NCBI GenBank assembly: GCA_014549065.1 | Contig: JACDOX010000024.1 | Coordinates: 1,282,072-1,346,071 of the forward strand | Reading direction: 5' to 3' | Source of the DNA: Cardinalis cardinalis | Taxonomy: Eukaryota > Chordata > Aves > Passeriformes > Cardinalidae | DNA: 64,000 nucleotides | Shown: one piece after another, positions 25,220 to 37,977 of the stretch | Numbering within the stretch: position 1 is the first letter of the stretch | Layout: every line of letters begins with the position of its first letter | The notes under the pieces: model-generated | The model's input: only the letters and a program-made list of their open reading frames with translations | The model's database searches: none | What the model was told of the DNA's origin: nothing | Translations under genes and position numbers: made by a program

Positions 25220-28200
25220 TATAGATATGGCATATAGGGTTCCACAGTAATAGTAAATAAATACTGGCCTGCATTTGCATCTAGAGTCCCCTTTAAGTGC
25301 TAATCATATTCATTCCACACCTGCACCCCTAAGGGCATGAAGGCAGTTCCCATTTATTCTTTTTTTTTTGGTCAATATTTAACAACAACTAAAGCTAATG
25401 CAGGTAAATAATTCAGTGGGATCTGAAGCCATAACTGAGGTTTTGTGTTATTACACCCTTTGGTGTGGAATCCCTTGACAGATTGGCCTCAAGAAACCCA
25501 GCAAGTCTTCCTGCAGTGATGCTCTCCTCCCTGAAGAAATCAGGGTGAAAAGCTTAAGCTGGTGGTTCTTCTGGGCTGAATGCAGCAGTCAGGTCCACAC
25601 AAGCAGCTCCCCACTGCNGATGTGGTAGATGAGTAGACTCCGTGCAAATCCAAGCACAGCTTGTCCACATCGGTAACCTTGGCTGAAGTCACACTTTTGC
25701 TCACCAGTTCACTAAATAGCCCATATATTGCAAAGGAAACTCAATTAATCTGTCTTAACTTTGCAGTATGGGTTCCTTTATTCTAAGTGGAGAGAAAGGG
25801 GCCCAAGGAAATGCAAGGAGAGGTGTTATGTCTTAGGGCCATTCAGTCTTCCTCCTCCTTGGGCCAGCAATTACTGGCCTGTAACACCAATTGCTTCCAA
25901 GATCTGTTCTCCAGTGGTATTTTAAGGCTTAACCTTTCATACCAAAAGGTGTTTTTTAATGCAGAAGGTCCAGGAAGTTTCCTGAAGTTACTGTGGGAAT
26001 GCATNCAAGAACAGGGCCAATCCTGGCAAAAGGCCAGCCCTCCCTTTGAGCCACCTGGGCTGGGGCTGCTCTCAGGCAAGTCCTCTTAGGAAAGGTTTTC
26101 TCCTCAAATGGTGCTTTGCCTGCACGTGGCTATTTCGGGCTATGGTCAAAGCTAAATTGGAAAGTTATGCTCTGAGAAGCTTGGCTCCACTCTAATCACA
26201 TATTTAGTCACACTGTTATTGGAATATTAGAAATATGTTTAAAAGCAGAACAGCAGCATGTACTTTATGTCCAGTTTTGTAGCTCCTACCTTGGACAATG
26301 GTTACCTCTGTGAGAACAATAAATACTTCTGAAGCCCAGAGGAAGCTTCTCCCAGACAAACCCAGCAAGAAGTGAAGTCCTTTACTCTAAATTCTTGCTA
26401 AAGAAGTTCAGCAACGTGGCTGCCAGTGGGCGTTAGGATTTGNGTCACTGCAACACAGGTGACTGAACAACCTGTTTATGGTGACCTTTCCTGTGAATAT
26501 GCCAGAAGGTTTGAAAATGGATAGAGAAATATCCCTGTGAATTGGAGGATGGCTTAACCAGTTTCTCTGTGCACAACAGNAAACCTGCCTGAGCTCTGCA
26601 CAGTTTTTATCCTGATAACTGCAGCTGGATGGAAATAGAAAACAAAAGAAGATTCAGTCTTTTTGTCCTGAAAGTGGATATTTTTAGTAGACTCTATTCC
26701 AGCTACTATGATGCTATGGTTACTGGTTTTCTGTAAAATAGATGTGAACCCTCTGTTGCAGGCTAATGGGAAACAGATGTCCAGAAAAAAATTCCAGGTG
26801 CACACAGCCGGCAACACTGGGCTTCCTGCTGCTGTGCCAGGGCTGCCACATCTGCATGGAGCAGGGCACCCTCAGTTGCAGGGCAAGAAAGAAAAGGGTT
26901 CTATGTTATCTTATCTTTTACTGATTTGGGAATTTTTCAGACCAGGCACTTGCACATCTTGATCAAAGATGTTTTACTTCACATACAATGAGAGCATTTT
27001 CAGAGCAGANAGCAGGGTCACAGCTGGGAGCATCACACACTGGCTCAGATTCTGACCTTGAAATTGCAGGTCTCCAGGGCCCTCCATTCCCTCCATCAAC
27101 CTCCACAGCTGAATGGGGTTCAGCTGCGAAACAAAAAGGCTTGACTTGCATTAAATACAGCTGTGACTTTGTGGGCAGCAAACATTTTGGTTTAAAACAA
27201 AAATTAACAGATTTTATCACATTCTTTGGCTACAGGTCCCTACTGGATGGAAGCTACTGTGACCAGTGTAAGGAAATGCAGGTTTTTTCTCTCCAGCAAA
27301 ATACAGTCGGAGTCCTTGCAGTTCACCAGGTGTACCTGTCTCCTCATGAGGACAGGGTAGAGGCTACACCAAACACTCAAAACATTTGTTTCCTGGTGAA
27401 GCCAGATCAGTATTTAATGGGGCAACAATTTTTTATTAGGAAAATATTATATGTTTCTTTTCTATGCACCTATCCATCTGCTGATGGTAGACTAAAAATG
27501 CCTCAGTGCATTTCGGTGTGTTGTCCCTTACTGAGACATCCTGCCCAGNGTGTGCTGCTGGTGTGTGCTCTGCACTGAGAGCACATGCTGTTTTGCAGCA
27601 TCTTCTAACAGCTGGCACCCAGGAACCCTGAAAAAGGTGGGAGGTTCTCTTTATGAGACTACCTCTGGTGCAGAATAAAACCATACCAATGCATATCTAT
27701 TTCTTTTCTTACTTTTGTAATAAGTAGAGGGACGTCTGCACAGCAGAACCTTGCTTTATTTCTGTAACTCAATGGGGTCTCCATAGATTGGCACTGAAAT
27801 TGATTAGCCACTGTAATCTGGCATCATAATGGCATCACCAGGAGGTCCTTCTGTGCATGTGCAAGGTCCATTACCCAAACACCCACCTCTTTCTGCTGTG
27901 GCAGTTCTACCTAATAATGACTTTTTAATGAGTTTTTTCAGAGCTAAGGGTTTTTCTTTTAAATCCAACATTTTAATGACCTTTTTTATGGCATAATCAG
28001 ACAGTCTCCTCTGTTTGACTGTTTGTAGTATTACAGTGCCTAATTGTGAATCTCAGTAGCAGAGAATAAGTGCTTTATCTTACCTGGCTGCAGAGCTGAG
28101 AANCCCCACAAAAGACAAAGGCAGGGGAGTGCAAGGGAGAGCTCAAAAAATAAGGCAAAACCCTGCCCAGTGCAGAGAGCTTCACCTCTGTGGCAGAGAG

Positions 28201-29236
28201 AAGCCAGGCAGATGAGGGCAGGCAGGCAGCAAAGGTCTCTGCGTGCAGCAGCAAGGCCAGGGTGCCTGGACAGACATCTCCATTACACAGGAGGATTTTG
28301 GGCGGATGAACTGCCAGACTGTCCTAAGCTGCCACCAGCTGCCACTATCTTGTTTTATAACTTAATTTCCTCTTTTTCCTTTCAGAATTGCTTTCCCTCC
28401 CTTTTAGAGTGAGGATTAGCAAGTTGCCCATTTTTAAATTTATGAATGTGATTTTAATCACAGTCCTTTTTACATGAATGACAAATGCTTCTGCAGAGAG
28501 GGAGAACTGGTTTTAAATCCATGTTTCGAACAACATTCTGTGCAAAATTAATCTTTGCCAGTTTTTCTTCATCTGTCCTACCCAAATCCCTCTGCTCAGA
28601 GGGAGGCCTCAGGTCCCATTTTTGGTGCTGTTTTCAGACATTGCAGGCTATTGGTGCCTTGCTGTGCTAGTCCAGATTTGCAGGAGAACGCTTTGAGAGG
28701 CTGAGCAACCAGGCTGAAGCTCTGGCTGTTGCTGGGACAGACAAATGCTTAGAAACATCTTACTCTGTGCCCCTGAGAGGGAAAAGGGGCTCTCTCAGCC
28801 CTATCCTGGCCATTTGGCCAGGNCAGCCTGTCTGTGCTGCTGGTGCAGGGCCCCTGCTGACAGCACTCCTGCTCCCCTCCACCTCTCAGGCCCATTGAGA
28901 GGTCCCCAGGTGAACGTGCAGCAGCACTGCCTTTCTGGGTTTAATTTTTTTGTCTTTCCTAAGTCTGATTTGTTTCTTTCATACAAGGCTTTGTGGCTGG
29001 CTCAGCAGAGAAAACATTCAGGGTTTTGCTGTGAATTTGCTGGTCCAGTTATTTTATCTGTTGTTGAATCTGCATCTGCTGCTTCCTTTGCTCAGCAGCC
29101 CCCCTTGGCTGCTCTCTGCTCAGGTTAAACAGGAGCCCTGCCACCTCCAGCCCTGTGCANCAGCATCTGAAACGCTCTCTGAGCAGAGATTAACATTCAT
29201 TTGCTTGATGTGATGGTTCATAGCTCTGACAGGCTC
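25220..29236. other. Unannotated sequence; longest open frame in the window lies here
   Basis: A 196-codon + strand frame at 26988-27578 is the longest in the window but has two N-derived unknown residues and no recognisable domain. Its N-terminal 50 residues are Ser/Gly/Pro-rich and the rest has no repeat or membrane pattern. A 127-codon frame at 28745-29128 is equally featureless. No exon-like splice boundaries were convincing. No repeat family was recognised. Confidence 0.5.
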
Positions 29237-29310
29237 TTGGCACAGCCGCGGCGCCCTGGCCCGGGGCGTGTGCGACACAACCTTTCCAGAGACTTTCTCC
29301 CCCGGAGAGC
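29237..29310. promoter_or_regulatory. Small G/C- and CpG-dense islet
   Basis: Six CpG dinucleotides fall within about 40 bases (29241-29280), in a CCGCGGCGCCC...CCGGGGCG context, against a CpG-poor background. It is far too short for a CpG island. It might mark a regulatory site, a recent G/C-biased conversion or a decayed repeat. Confidence 0.25.
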
Positions 29311-30744
29311 CATGCAGAGGATGTGCAGCACAGCACTCTGTTCATACATCCCTGCCTCCTGATCAGCCTGTGCAGCCTCAGCACAGGGGATTTGCAGCAC
29401 AGGGTGGCTCTGTGCCACACAGCCTTTGCAGNGGCTGCTCCCTCCCGCTGGGGAGCTCCTCTTTGCACACAGGGATGGCTGTGCTTCTTTCTGGTCTTTA
29501 TTTACTCTCATGACACACTGCTCTGGTCATGCTTCCAAAAGGGACTGGATCTGTGTCTCTCTGCCAGCTTCCCCCAGGTACTGTGGGCNCTGGGCTGTGG
29601 GAGGGACAGGGATGTCTGCTGGGGACACTGGAAGGCTGAGCTGGAGAAGGCATCCAGACAATGCCTTTTTTGTGTCCATGGGCTGTGCCATTGGGCATGA
29701 ACTCCCAAATTTTTTTTCACTGAAGGAAAAAGCTTCAATGGAGTAAATGGTGGGAGCAGGAGAGCTTTCTAGTAGCAGATAAAGTGCTGAGGAGTTCAGC
29801 TGAGATCAGGTTTAAGGTGAAGGTGCCACACTCCCCTTCAAGCACCAGGATCTCCTCTAGTATCTGTCCTAACATCCCAGCATGGATTTGGCCCTTCACA
29901 TTTGTGGCTTAAGTGCAGCTTTCCCTGGNGTTTCAGTACTGGTCTTATTTTCTTTCCTATGGTCAAATTGAACCACTCTTTGTAATCTAAATTCCCATTC
30001 TTGATAAATACACAAAGATAAGATATTTGCTTTGGCCATTGTGTCTGAAAGCTCTCACAGTTCAGCTCAGTAAAATGAGGATTGTTTGGGCTAGAACTGC
30101 CCAAAATGTGCTTTTTCAGCTCAATTGAAGAGAATACCTCTAATAAAGCCTTTCTTTTGTCTTGACATCTGCTCAGCTCCCAGCTTTAATCATAAGTGAG
30201 AACAGGAGTTCTCATGAAAGAAAAGTACAAAAAAAAAAGAGAGCAGACCTTTATTTTTAAACCAATCTTCAGAGAGGTTTTTGAGGAGCCAGCTGGTCCT
30301 CTTGGAAGGGAGGATAGTTTTAATGCAGTGAGGCCATCAAGTGATGGTGGCTTTTCAGGCTGAGTCAACTGTCTGTCATCTGGGGGTTGTCCTCACTGCA
30401 GGAACAGGATCACAGGCTATGCACAGCTGTTAATCCCTGTCTTTTCACATCCCTTTGGTCCTGCTCCTTGTCTCTTTTCTCCTTCCAGCTGTGTACAAAA
30501 GAGTGTTTTCTGTGCCCTGACCCCCTGCCCAAAAGCTCTTTTCTCCCNTTTGCCCCCCTGTCCTCTAGGCTGCCAGTGCCTTTACCCACTTGTCTCCTCC
30601 TCACACCCCACTGTCCCTCCTGGCTGCCCCTGCAGCCCCTGTGCTCCCTGGGGAACATGGCTGAGTATGCCAAGGTTTTGAGGAGAATCATTTCAGGACA
30701 GGAATGTACGGGAATGGATCTGCNCTGGAATCATCCGCAGCAAT
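29311..30744. other. Unannotated sequence, no gene recognised
   Basis: The - strand complement and + strand both hold 90-125 codon frames with N-derived residues and no domain. 30530-30660 is strongly pyrimidine-rich. No RNA gene or repeat family was recognised. Confidence 0.5.
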
Positions 30745-31130
30745 GACAGCACCTTTTGTTTCTCCCATGTGCACATTAACTGTGTCGGCCGATAGACCTT
30801 GAAATTGCATTCTACCCTTAAATATACTGTTGGGAAATGAATTCAGCTGAGTAAACTGCAGCTCTCCTCTAATGTATGTAGGCTCGGGCCAGCTGGTGTT
30901 TAAATTTCTTTTCAGCGTACACATTCTTATGGGCCACAAANCGTGTGTGTGCTGTTCAGAAAGAAAAAGAAAAAAGGGAAAGGAGTCTGCTGCATGGATA
31001 TCATTTGCAAATATTGAGTGAGTGCATATGAATTTTGCAGTGTAATTAGGAGGATGAAGTTGGTGTTTACTCAAGGAAGTTCGTTTGGCAAACGTGTGTT
31101 TGNGAGATGCATCCACAGGAATTGTATTGA
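30745..31130. promoter_or_regulatory. Candidate conserved non-coding element
   Basis: This repeat-free block keeps several CpGs (for example the palindrome TCGGCCGA at 30785-30792) in an otherwise CpG-poor, A/T-rich setting. It also holds the palindromic POU-type word ATTTGCAAAT (31003-31012), a nearby GCATATGAATTTTGC stretch and TAATTA (31043-31048). Its - strand has an open frame of 142 codons (30688-31116), which may only reflect composition. The overall look resembles vertebrate developmental enhancers. This is an inference from texture, not from alignment. Confidence 0.3.
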
Positions 31131-34100
31131 AAGACGTGGGTTATGACTGTCTTCTGAAATGAATCCTTCTTCTCCATCCATCCTGATGAACAGCCCTGAG
31201 GTGCAGAACTCCTTACAGTACAAAGTAATTTATTTTTTAATATTAGCTTCCTGGGNGCATATATTCAAATTCTGTAACCCTTGCCACAGTGTGTGGTAAA
31301 ATCCACCAAGACCATCCTCAAAAGAGATANAAGACTTGGCATAAATGTCACACATAAAAAGCACAAAAGAAATAAGGGGACACAACTTAAACAGCAGAAA
31401 GAGAGGACAGCATCTTTTTCCCAAAAGTGCATGGTTTTCCTTCTCACACATCCTCCCATTTAAAACACTGATGTAAATAAGCATTAGAGAATTAGGAATA
31501 TGGTTGCACATTGGCCTTCATGACCACACAGATAATAACTTATGGTCCCATGCTGAGCAGATCTTAGATCCACACTCTCCTGCTGTGCCTGTTACACGAA
31601 GGGAGGAACTTCAATTCTAAATAATTTGATTAGTAAAAATCAGGGCAAATTTTTAAAAACTCATTAAAAGAGTTTAAACAGATCTTTATATTAGGTAATA
31701 TGTATGTAACTGAAGTCAGGTTTGTATCTGATTAAATATAAAAGGTGTGAATAATTAAAAAAAGTCATATATTCATATGTTGTTGGTTTCTGGGCTGGTC
31801 TGTGGAAAACCCTCTAAGTGTTTTTGGATATCAGTGACGTGTACAGCAGCAGGGAACATTACACATTAATGTTGATTAAATGCTCATAAAAGCTCATTAA
31901 ATAGCAATAGAAACTACTGTGCTGAGTAGTACAAACAGAGTATGTGTGTGTATGTTTAGAAAATCTCTGGAATACTTCCAATACTGTTTCTGATTTCAAG
32001 AAGAAACATAACTTAGAAAAGATTCAAGAAAGAATAACAAAATTAGAGATTTGGTGAGGCTTAGATTTAAAAAAGAGGATACAAAAGCAGGGAACGGTTA
32101 TTTTGGGGAGAAAGAGAATGCAGTGAGACCTTGATTGATCATGATTGGTATAGCACAGATCAATCGGTCCTTTCAACTGTATGTTTTTAATTAAGGAACA
32201 GAATGATGCTTATGGGAATGGATGATAAAATTGTAAGCAATAAAAAGACTCCCACAGGAAATTCGTAGTGGACAGTGCTGGAAGATGTCATCTGAGCAGG
32301 CATCAGGGCAGGATTTGAACAAAATGTGCATCACACAGAAAGAACAGGCGATGTGTTCTCAGACAGCACCATGGGGACTCTCACTCTCCCAAAAATGGAT
32401 GCAGAAATAAGCAAAGAGGAGAGAAAACCAATCCTGGCCTTTGAGACCTGCCATGTCCACGGCATAATAGATTGAAAAAAGAAGTGTAAATACATTCCAG
32501 GATGGGANGAATGTTGTGGTCATAGAACCAGATTTGCTAAAGTTAATTCCTCCTTTCCACATCCACACAGAATTTAGCTGTATGATGCCTTTCATTTGAA
32601 ACCACTGGAGNCAATAGCAATTCTAGCTATATCATATACACAAAAGTTTAAGATTACTGAAAATGCATGAGATGCACACTGATTATTATACCAATGTGTA
32701 TCCATAGTCTACTTGTAATTACGATGCCCTCCTTTCATATCACANACAGTCTCTGCTCACCTTCAGTATCTGTCTTTGTTTACACTGACACTAACTTAAC
32801 AGGATATTTGTGACATAGTTACTCTAATTAATGACCTTAGGAGACAGCCAGAACTTTCTCGTAAAGTTATTTTTAGAAAGTTGGTTTTGGGTAGTTGTGT
32901 TGTTGTTATTNTAGCAAATTTCTTAATTATCAGACAACAGGCTAATTTAAACGAGACTCTGCTTGCTTCTGAGAATAAGATTCTTAACATGTAATTAACT
33001 ACAACAACACTTTATTTAGCTGTGGTTTTCAGACCCATATTGTACTTTTAAATATGCCTTCAGCAGGATGGTGTTATCTTTTCATTTTTCAATTGNTAGT
33101 TGGCAGTGTCAGTTCCACTCAGCCCCTGTCCCCAGAGGCTCCAGTGCCCCCCATTTTACTGTTTTATCTGAGGGCACAATTAAACNTCATATCCACCTGT
33201 GGCCCCAGGCTTGTCCCCACACAGACACTGGAAGATACCACTGCTTCAGCTCTTTCTAGCAAAACTTGAAGCTATGTTTCTTCCTATTTTATNCTGGTTC
33301 CTGCTTCTGCCCTTGACTTACTCCAGCACCTGGTCCAGCATGAGCTTCTTGTCTTCTCTACCTGCAATGTCTGACCATGCCCTTGACCTGTCCTCTGCTC
33401 TTGTGCGCTTGCTGTTTCTCTTGTCCNATGCCCAGCCTGGACTTCCTGGCCAGGCCTGGATTCAGTGCAGCTTTTGCAGTGGTTTTGGTTGTGCCACTGC
33501 AGCACAGTGTCCCAGATCTCAGGCATGAGCCCAGCCTTGCTCTAAGGACAGAAACAACCTGGTGGAACAGAAACTTCCACAGCNGGCTGGGGATCTCAGC
33601 CTAGTACGTGTTTCCCCAGCAGCATCTGGCAGCCCCAGACTGTGATCCCTCCCAGCTCTCAGCTCCCCCGGCCCTGGAGATGATGATGGACAGGTTTTAT
33701 GCAGTGGAGCTTTGGGGTATTTCCAGACCTTGCTCTCTCCATCCCTGGGTACCTGTCTTCAATGAGGACTTCTGCAGGCTCCAGGGAGACACTGCCTGCT
33801 CCTACTTTCATCTCTCAAATGTNCTCCAGAGATGATCACTGGATTAACTACTGGCACCTTGAGCTGGCTGCTGAGGAGTGGCAGCCTCAGAGAGGGCTCA
33901 CTTACACCCAGCAGCTGCACTGCCGTTTGCAGCAGTTGTAACGTGCCGGGGTTCTTCTCTCAGGGAGGGAAGAGAAGGAAGTACCATCCTTACAGCTACA
34001 GCTGGGGAAGACACCAGTATTGCATCTGCTGTTCCATCTCTGGGCTGATTTATTCTGTACAAAAAAGCTTGTGGAAAGCAGAGATGCACATTAGATCTAT

Positions 34101-37100
34101 GGACAAAAATCAAGATATTTAGCAATCCCTCTATCCTCAACTAATCCTTAACTCAGGTCTAGGAGCCCTTTGACAGCTGTAATGGTGCTCTCTGAAGGTA
34201 AGGAAGACAACTGTGTGGGCGGAATGACTTGTTCCATAAAGTCTCTCTGTCAGGAGGCAATTAGTTAAGCTATTTAGATATCTAGCTCTTAGATATCTTA
34301 TTCCTTTTGAGNTTGATGCAATCTGAGTGCTTAAGTAGCTTATTATGTCAATTGTTTTCCACAGGTTTGAGGAAAAGTAATAAAAAATTATATACTTCCC
34401 CTAGTTTTTTTTTTTTCTGAAACCTGCCCAAATCCCACTTGCTAATAAAAACATTTAATTCCCAAGTGATAAAAACCAGAAAAATTTCCAGAAGAGAAAA
34501 TTNTCTGCAAAAATGTGCTTGTGCTCTTTTTTTCTAAGATAGTTCCAGTGCCCTNTTCCTCTTGAAAGTATGATCCTTTCTGTGCTAATTTCTGAAAGAG
34601 AAGAAATCCTAAACTAAGAATCCAATGCATAGTGATTTGACAAAGGGAGAAGGGATGTGCTAATGCAAAATAAATAGATGTAATTAAATTTATGCACGTC
34701 TTTGCAGTGCCAAGGAAAGAAAGGAGAAAGTTCTTATACTGGAACATTGCTGGAATTAGTTTTGTAAAATCTTGGCTCTTTAGTATTTATCCTTTTGGAG
34801 CAATAAACCTTGAAAGAAAGTGCAGAATTTGAAAAAGTGGAGCAAACCCCCAAGGACACGAGCAGGCAATCTGATAAACCCAGTGGGATCGCCTCTGCAG
34901 GAGCTCCCTTGGCCTCCTACAGACNCCGTTCACAGAGATGTCCTCTCTGCGCTCACTGCACTTCCTCCAGCCTCACCTGCTCACGTTTCTGCATCGCCTC
35001 TGGGCTCTCCATTTCATTTCTGTGGAACCCAAGCTCTGCAGCAGGCAGGGCAGGAGCCCCAGGGTGCCCTCCAGCCCCAAGGCAAGCACAGCACTGGAGG
35101 CACCCCAGGTACCTCCCTGGCCCTGGACAGCAGCTCCAGCGAGTCCCTGGTCTCCCACGCTCCAACTGCCTGCCTGGAAATCATACCTAAGTGTGCAGGA
35201 GACTGAGAAGGACAGAGAATTGGGCTGACGTCCAGGATACCCATTTGTGGAGCTGTTGCCACATTAACCTCCCTCCAAAGCCAGGAGTTTGCTTCCTATT
35301 GCTTTACTCAAAATAATTCATGAGGCTCTTAAAATGTATCCTGCATGTACTAAACAGGGAAGCCCATAGAGCACACCTGAAAGATGGCATGAGAAAATAG
35401 GATATCTGAGGAGGTGCTAACAGTTTTATTGGGTCTTAATGATAGGGGGAAAATTTTAAAGCTGCTGGAAGACAGTGATTTCTTTTTCCCCAAGTGCAAC
35501 AACATGCTCCTCCCATGCACAGTATGGAGGTGTGCAGCCCTTGGCTGGTCTGTGCACAAAAATGATGCTTAAAACCCTCCAGTGGGCCCTGCAGAAGAAG
35601 GTCAGGCAGCAGTTTGGTGTTCTCCTTCTGTGCCATGTGCAGCAGCCTGTGTGACACCACCCATGCCTGCTGAGCTGCACCCAGCCTCAGTACAAGGGAA
35701 GCCCCCCAGCAGAGGTCCTGCAGGCTCCCCCTAATTGCCTGCAGACTGGCTGCCTCCTGGGAATTCTTGTCTTACAAGTTTCAGAAAAACCAAACCCTCC
35801 GCCAAACCAGCTCTCTGGAGAGTCTGGCGTGCTGTCAATCCTGAAATGTCTGCAGGCTTTTAGTCCTGTCTGAGGCTGTGTGTGTAGATGATTATTCTGT
35901 ATTTCGAGTTTACAGGCATGCACGTGTCTCTTTGTTGACATGTAAGTTAGTCACATCAGGTCTCCTCCCATGCAGAAGCACAAGTACTCAGAGTCAACAG
36001 CTCTATCTGCAAAACCAGGTTTTATAGTATTGCACACGATGTACAGACTCAGGTAGGCCTACACTCACACACAGAGGACAATCTACTGCATTTCATCATT
36101 CATAACTAACCAATATTTTCCTAGAGAGACATCTGACCTGCACATGACATAAGTCTCAATGCATCCTTGGTACAGCAAGCCTAACAGAGCTATTTTTGAG
36201 GCTCAATAGTGAAAGGCTTGAAGTACAACAAAAATGCCATTGCCTTAGCAAGTGAAACATGCTCTATGCAGCATATGCCTGCTTATGCCATGCCCTTGGT
36301 CAGGCACAGATGCAGCTGTCACTGATTCTGCACCTTGTGCATTAACAAATTGAACACTGACCTTCCAGCTGCTAAGGACAATGAAATATTAAGGAGAATG
36401 AAGGAAACTCAGAGGCTTCTGAGGCAGGACATATGAAGGCAAATAGTTCCAAGGACAGTACAAAGAATTTATTTTCCCCCCTTCTGGTTACAGTAGCTCC
36501 AGTAAACTTGCTTGTAAAAAAGATGATTTCTTCTAATATGCAGTTAATGGTCCTCTGCTTGGCATGCTCTTGCACTGCCTTGTGATTTATGAGCCATTTC
36601 CATTTTAGGCAATGAAATTTTGACATGTGACATGGGATGTATGGAACTGCTCTCAACTGCCCTTGAGGCTAATTTTAAGCAAATCAGTCTGGAGTCTGGC
36701 TGTTGCCAAAAGCTTCAAATGGGTGCATCCTTTCCTTGGCAATCCCTTTTATGCTATGTGATCTCTTTATGGGCATTAGCTGCTTGGGATGCATAAACTT
36801 CCATTTATTATTTTCAATAGGAACTGATATTTCCAAAGAAGGACATCATTAGGTCTGAAGTAGTGGTATGAGTGACTGACATGCAAATCAGCCCTTAATG
36901 TGGTTCATCTTCCTCTCTGAAGGTATCTCCAGCATCAGGAAGCCCCCANGGGACACATGGCTACTGCATTTGCCCCCACTGCCTGGGGGCTGGCATTTTG
37001 GCATTCACTCCAAGGTGGCAGCCCACAGCACTGCTGGAACAGCCCCCAGGGTTGGCAGTGTATTTTATAGCAACCATGAAGTTCCCTCATTTGCAGCTGA

Positions 37101-37775
37101 GATATGGCCAGCACTGCTCTGCAGCAGCAAGGAGTGGCACAGGAAGCCATGTACCTCATGTATCTCCTGTCGCTCACCATCTGTGCCCCTGGGGTCTGTC
37201 ATGCTGCCCACAGGATCAGGAGAGGATGTAGGCAGTGTAAAACTTCAGAAATACCATAATATGTTCTGACAAATGAGAGAATGGTGCAACTTTACCTCAT
37301 CCACCAAGCCATCTCCATCCTTCAGGAAGGCAGCTTATTTTACTTTTGAAGGCTGGTGGGCTTCTTGAACATGACTAGTGACCCTGGATGCACTGATCAT
37401 GAAGGACTTACACAGCTGACCTGATTTTCCAAATTAGTGAAAATTACCAGTAGTATCCNCAGCAGTGGCAGCTTATGGATGTGAGGTCGCTTGTTTACCC
37501 ACAGAGAATCAGAATCACTCTTCTGCCTTTGACCAGAGGTTTCTCAGAGCACCTGGAACCTATTTAGCCCCTGATAAATGATTTGCAAACTGTTAAATTC
37601 AGTTAGTGCCAGCAGAGAGCTCTCCTTCAAACACAGATTACGTCTCTCTTAAAGTACAATCCAGATTTGGGGCCATGTGTGAAATACTCTGAGCTGTTGA
37701 TGAATTTAATAAATCTAAGATTTTCTTATTGCATATCTTAAAGCAAATATTTCATTATTGGTGTTGTCATTACAG
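31131..37775. other. Unannotated sequence, no gene recognised
   Basis: 31500-33050 is A/T-rich. 33080-34020 and 34850-35200 are G/C- and pyrimidine-richer, with overlapping frames of up to 128 codons on both strands and no domain. 36898-37269 has a 123-codon + strand frame with an N-derived unknown residue. No splice-bounded exon, repeat family or RNA gene was supported. Confidence 0.5.
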
Positions 37776-37801
37776 AATATTCTAACAGTTCTGCTTTTCA
37801 G

Positions 37802-37977
37802 TAGGGAGCACATTAAAACCAAAGAACTCAAAGGAAATCATATTGTCCTGGGCTCCTGGTACTTGAAGACTTTGGGAAGTCATGCAGAAGGAAGATGCCT
37901 TAGAAAGTGTACAGATGAAGATTTTGTATGGGAATACCAGCATAGAACAGATGATGGGTGGAAATTTCTTTCTGATG
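37802..37977 (+). CDS. Candidate internal coding exon of an unrecognised gene
   Basis: A 176-base open segment sits between strong splice signals. There is a branch-point-like TTCTAAC (37780-37786), then a pyrimidine tract GTTCTGCTTTTCAG ending at 37801, and a donor G|GTAAGG starting at 37978. It translates to 58 complete codons with one extra base at each edge, a non-multiple of three, so neighbouring exons must supply phase. The frame stays open beyond both edges (37758-38036), contains no N, and has a protein-like composition. It is rich in Glu, Lys, Asp and Gly, with Trp/Tyr clusters SWYLKT, DFVWEY and DGWKF and a Cys pair in GRCLRKC. I do not recognise the family. The W-E-Y...W-K-F spacing is faintly like the start of a WWE domain, but that is weak. 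No partner exon was found in the window. It could be a chance frame between cryptic sites. Confidence 0.35.

Noticed and set aside
26988..27578. 196-codon + strand open frame, the longest in the window
   Set aside because: Two codons contain N and could be stops. It has no domain, no convincing splice edges or promoter, and an irregular composition. One frame of this size is expected by chance in 64 kb read in six frames.
30688..31116. 142-codon - strand frame over the candidate conserved element
   Set aside because: It contains several unknown residues, has no domain, and has no acceptor/donor arrangement. The A/T-rich regulatory-like texture is a better description.
37802..37977. Naming the candidate exon a WWE-domain exon
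   Set aside because: Only the W-E-Y...W-K-F spacing is suggestive. The remaining WWE positions cannot be checked because the domain would continue into an exon that was not found.
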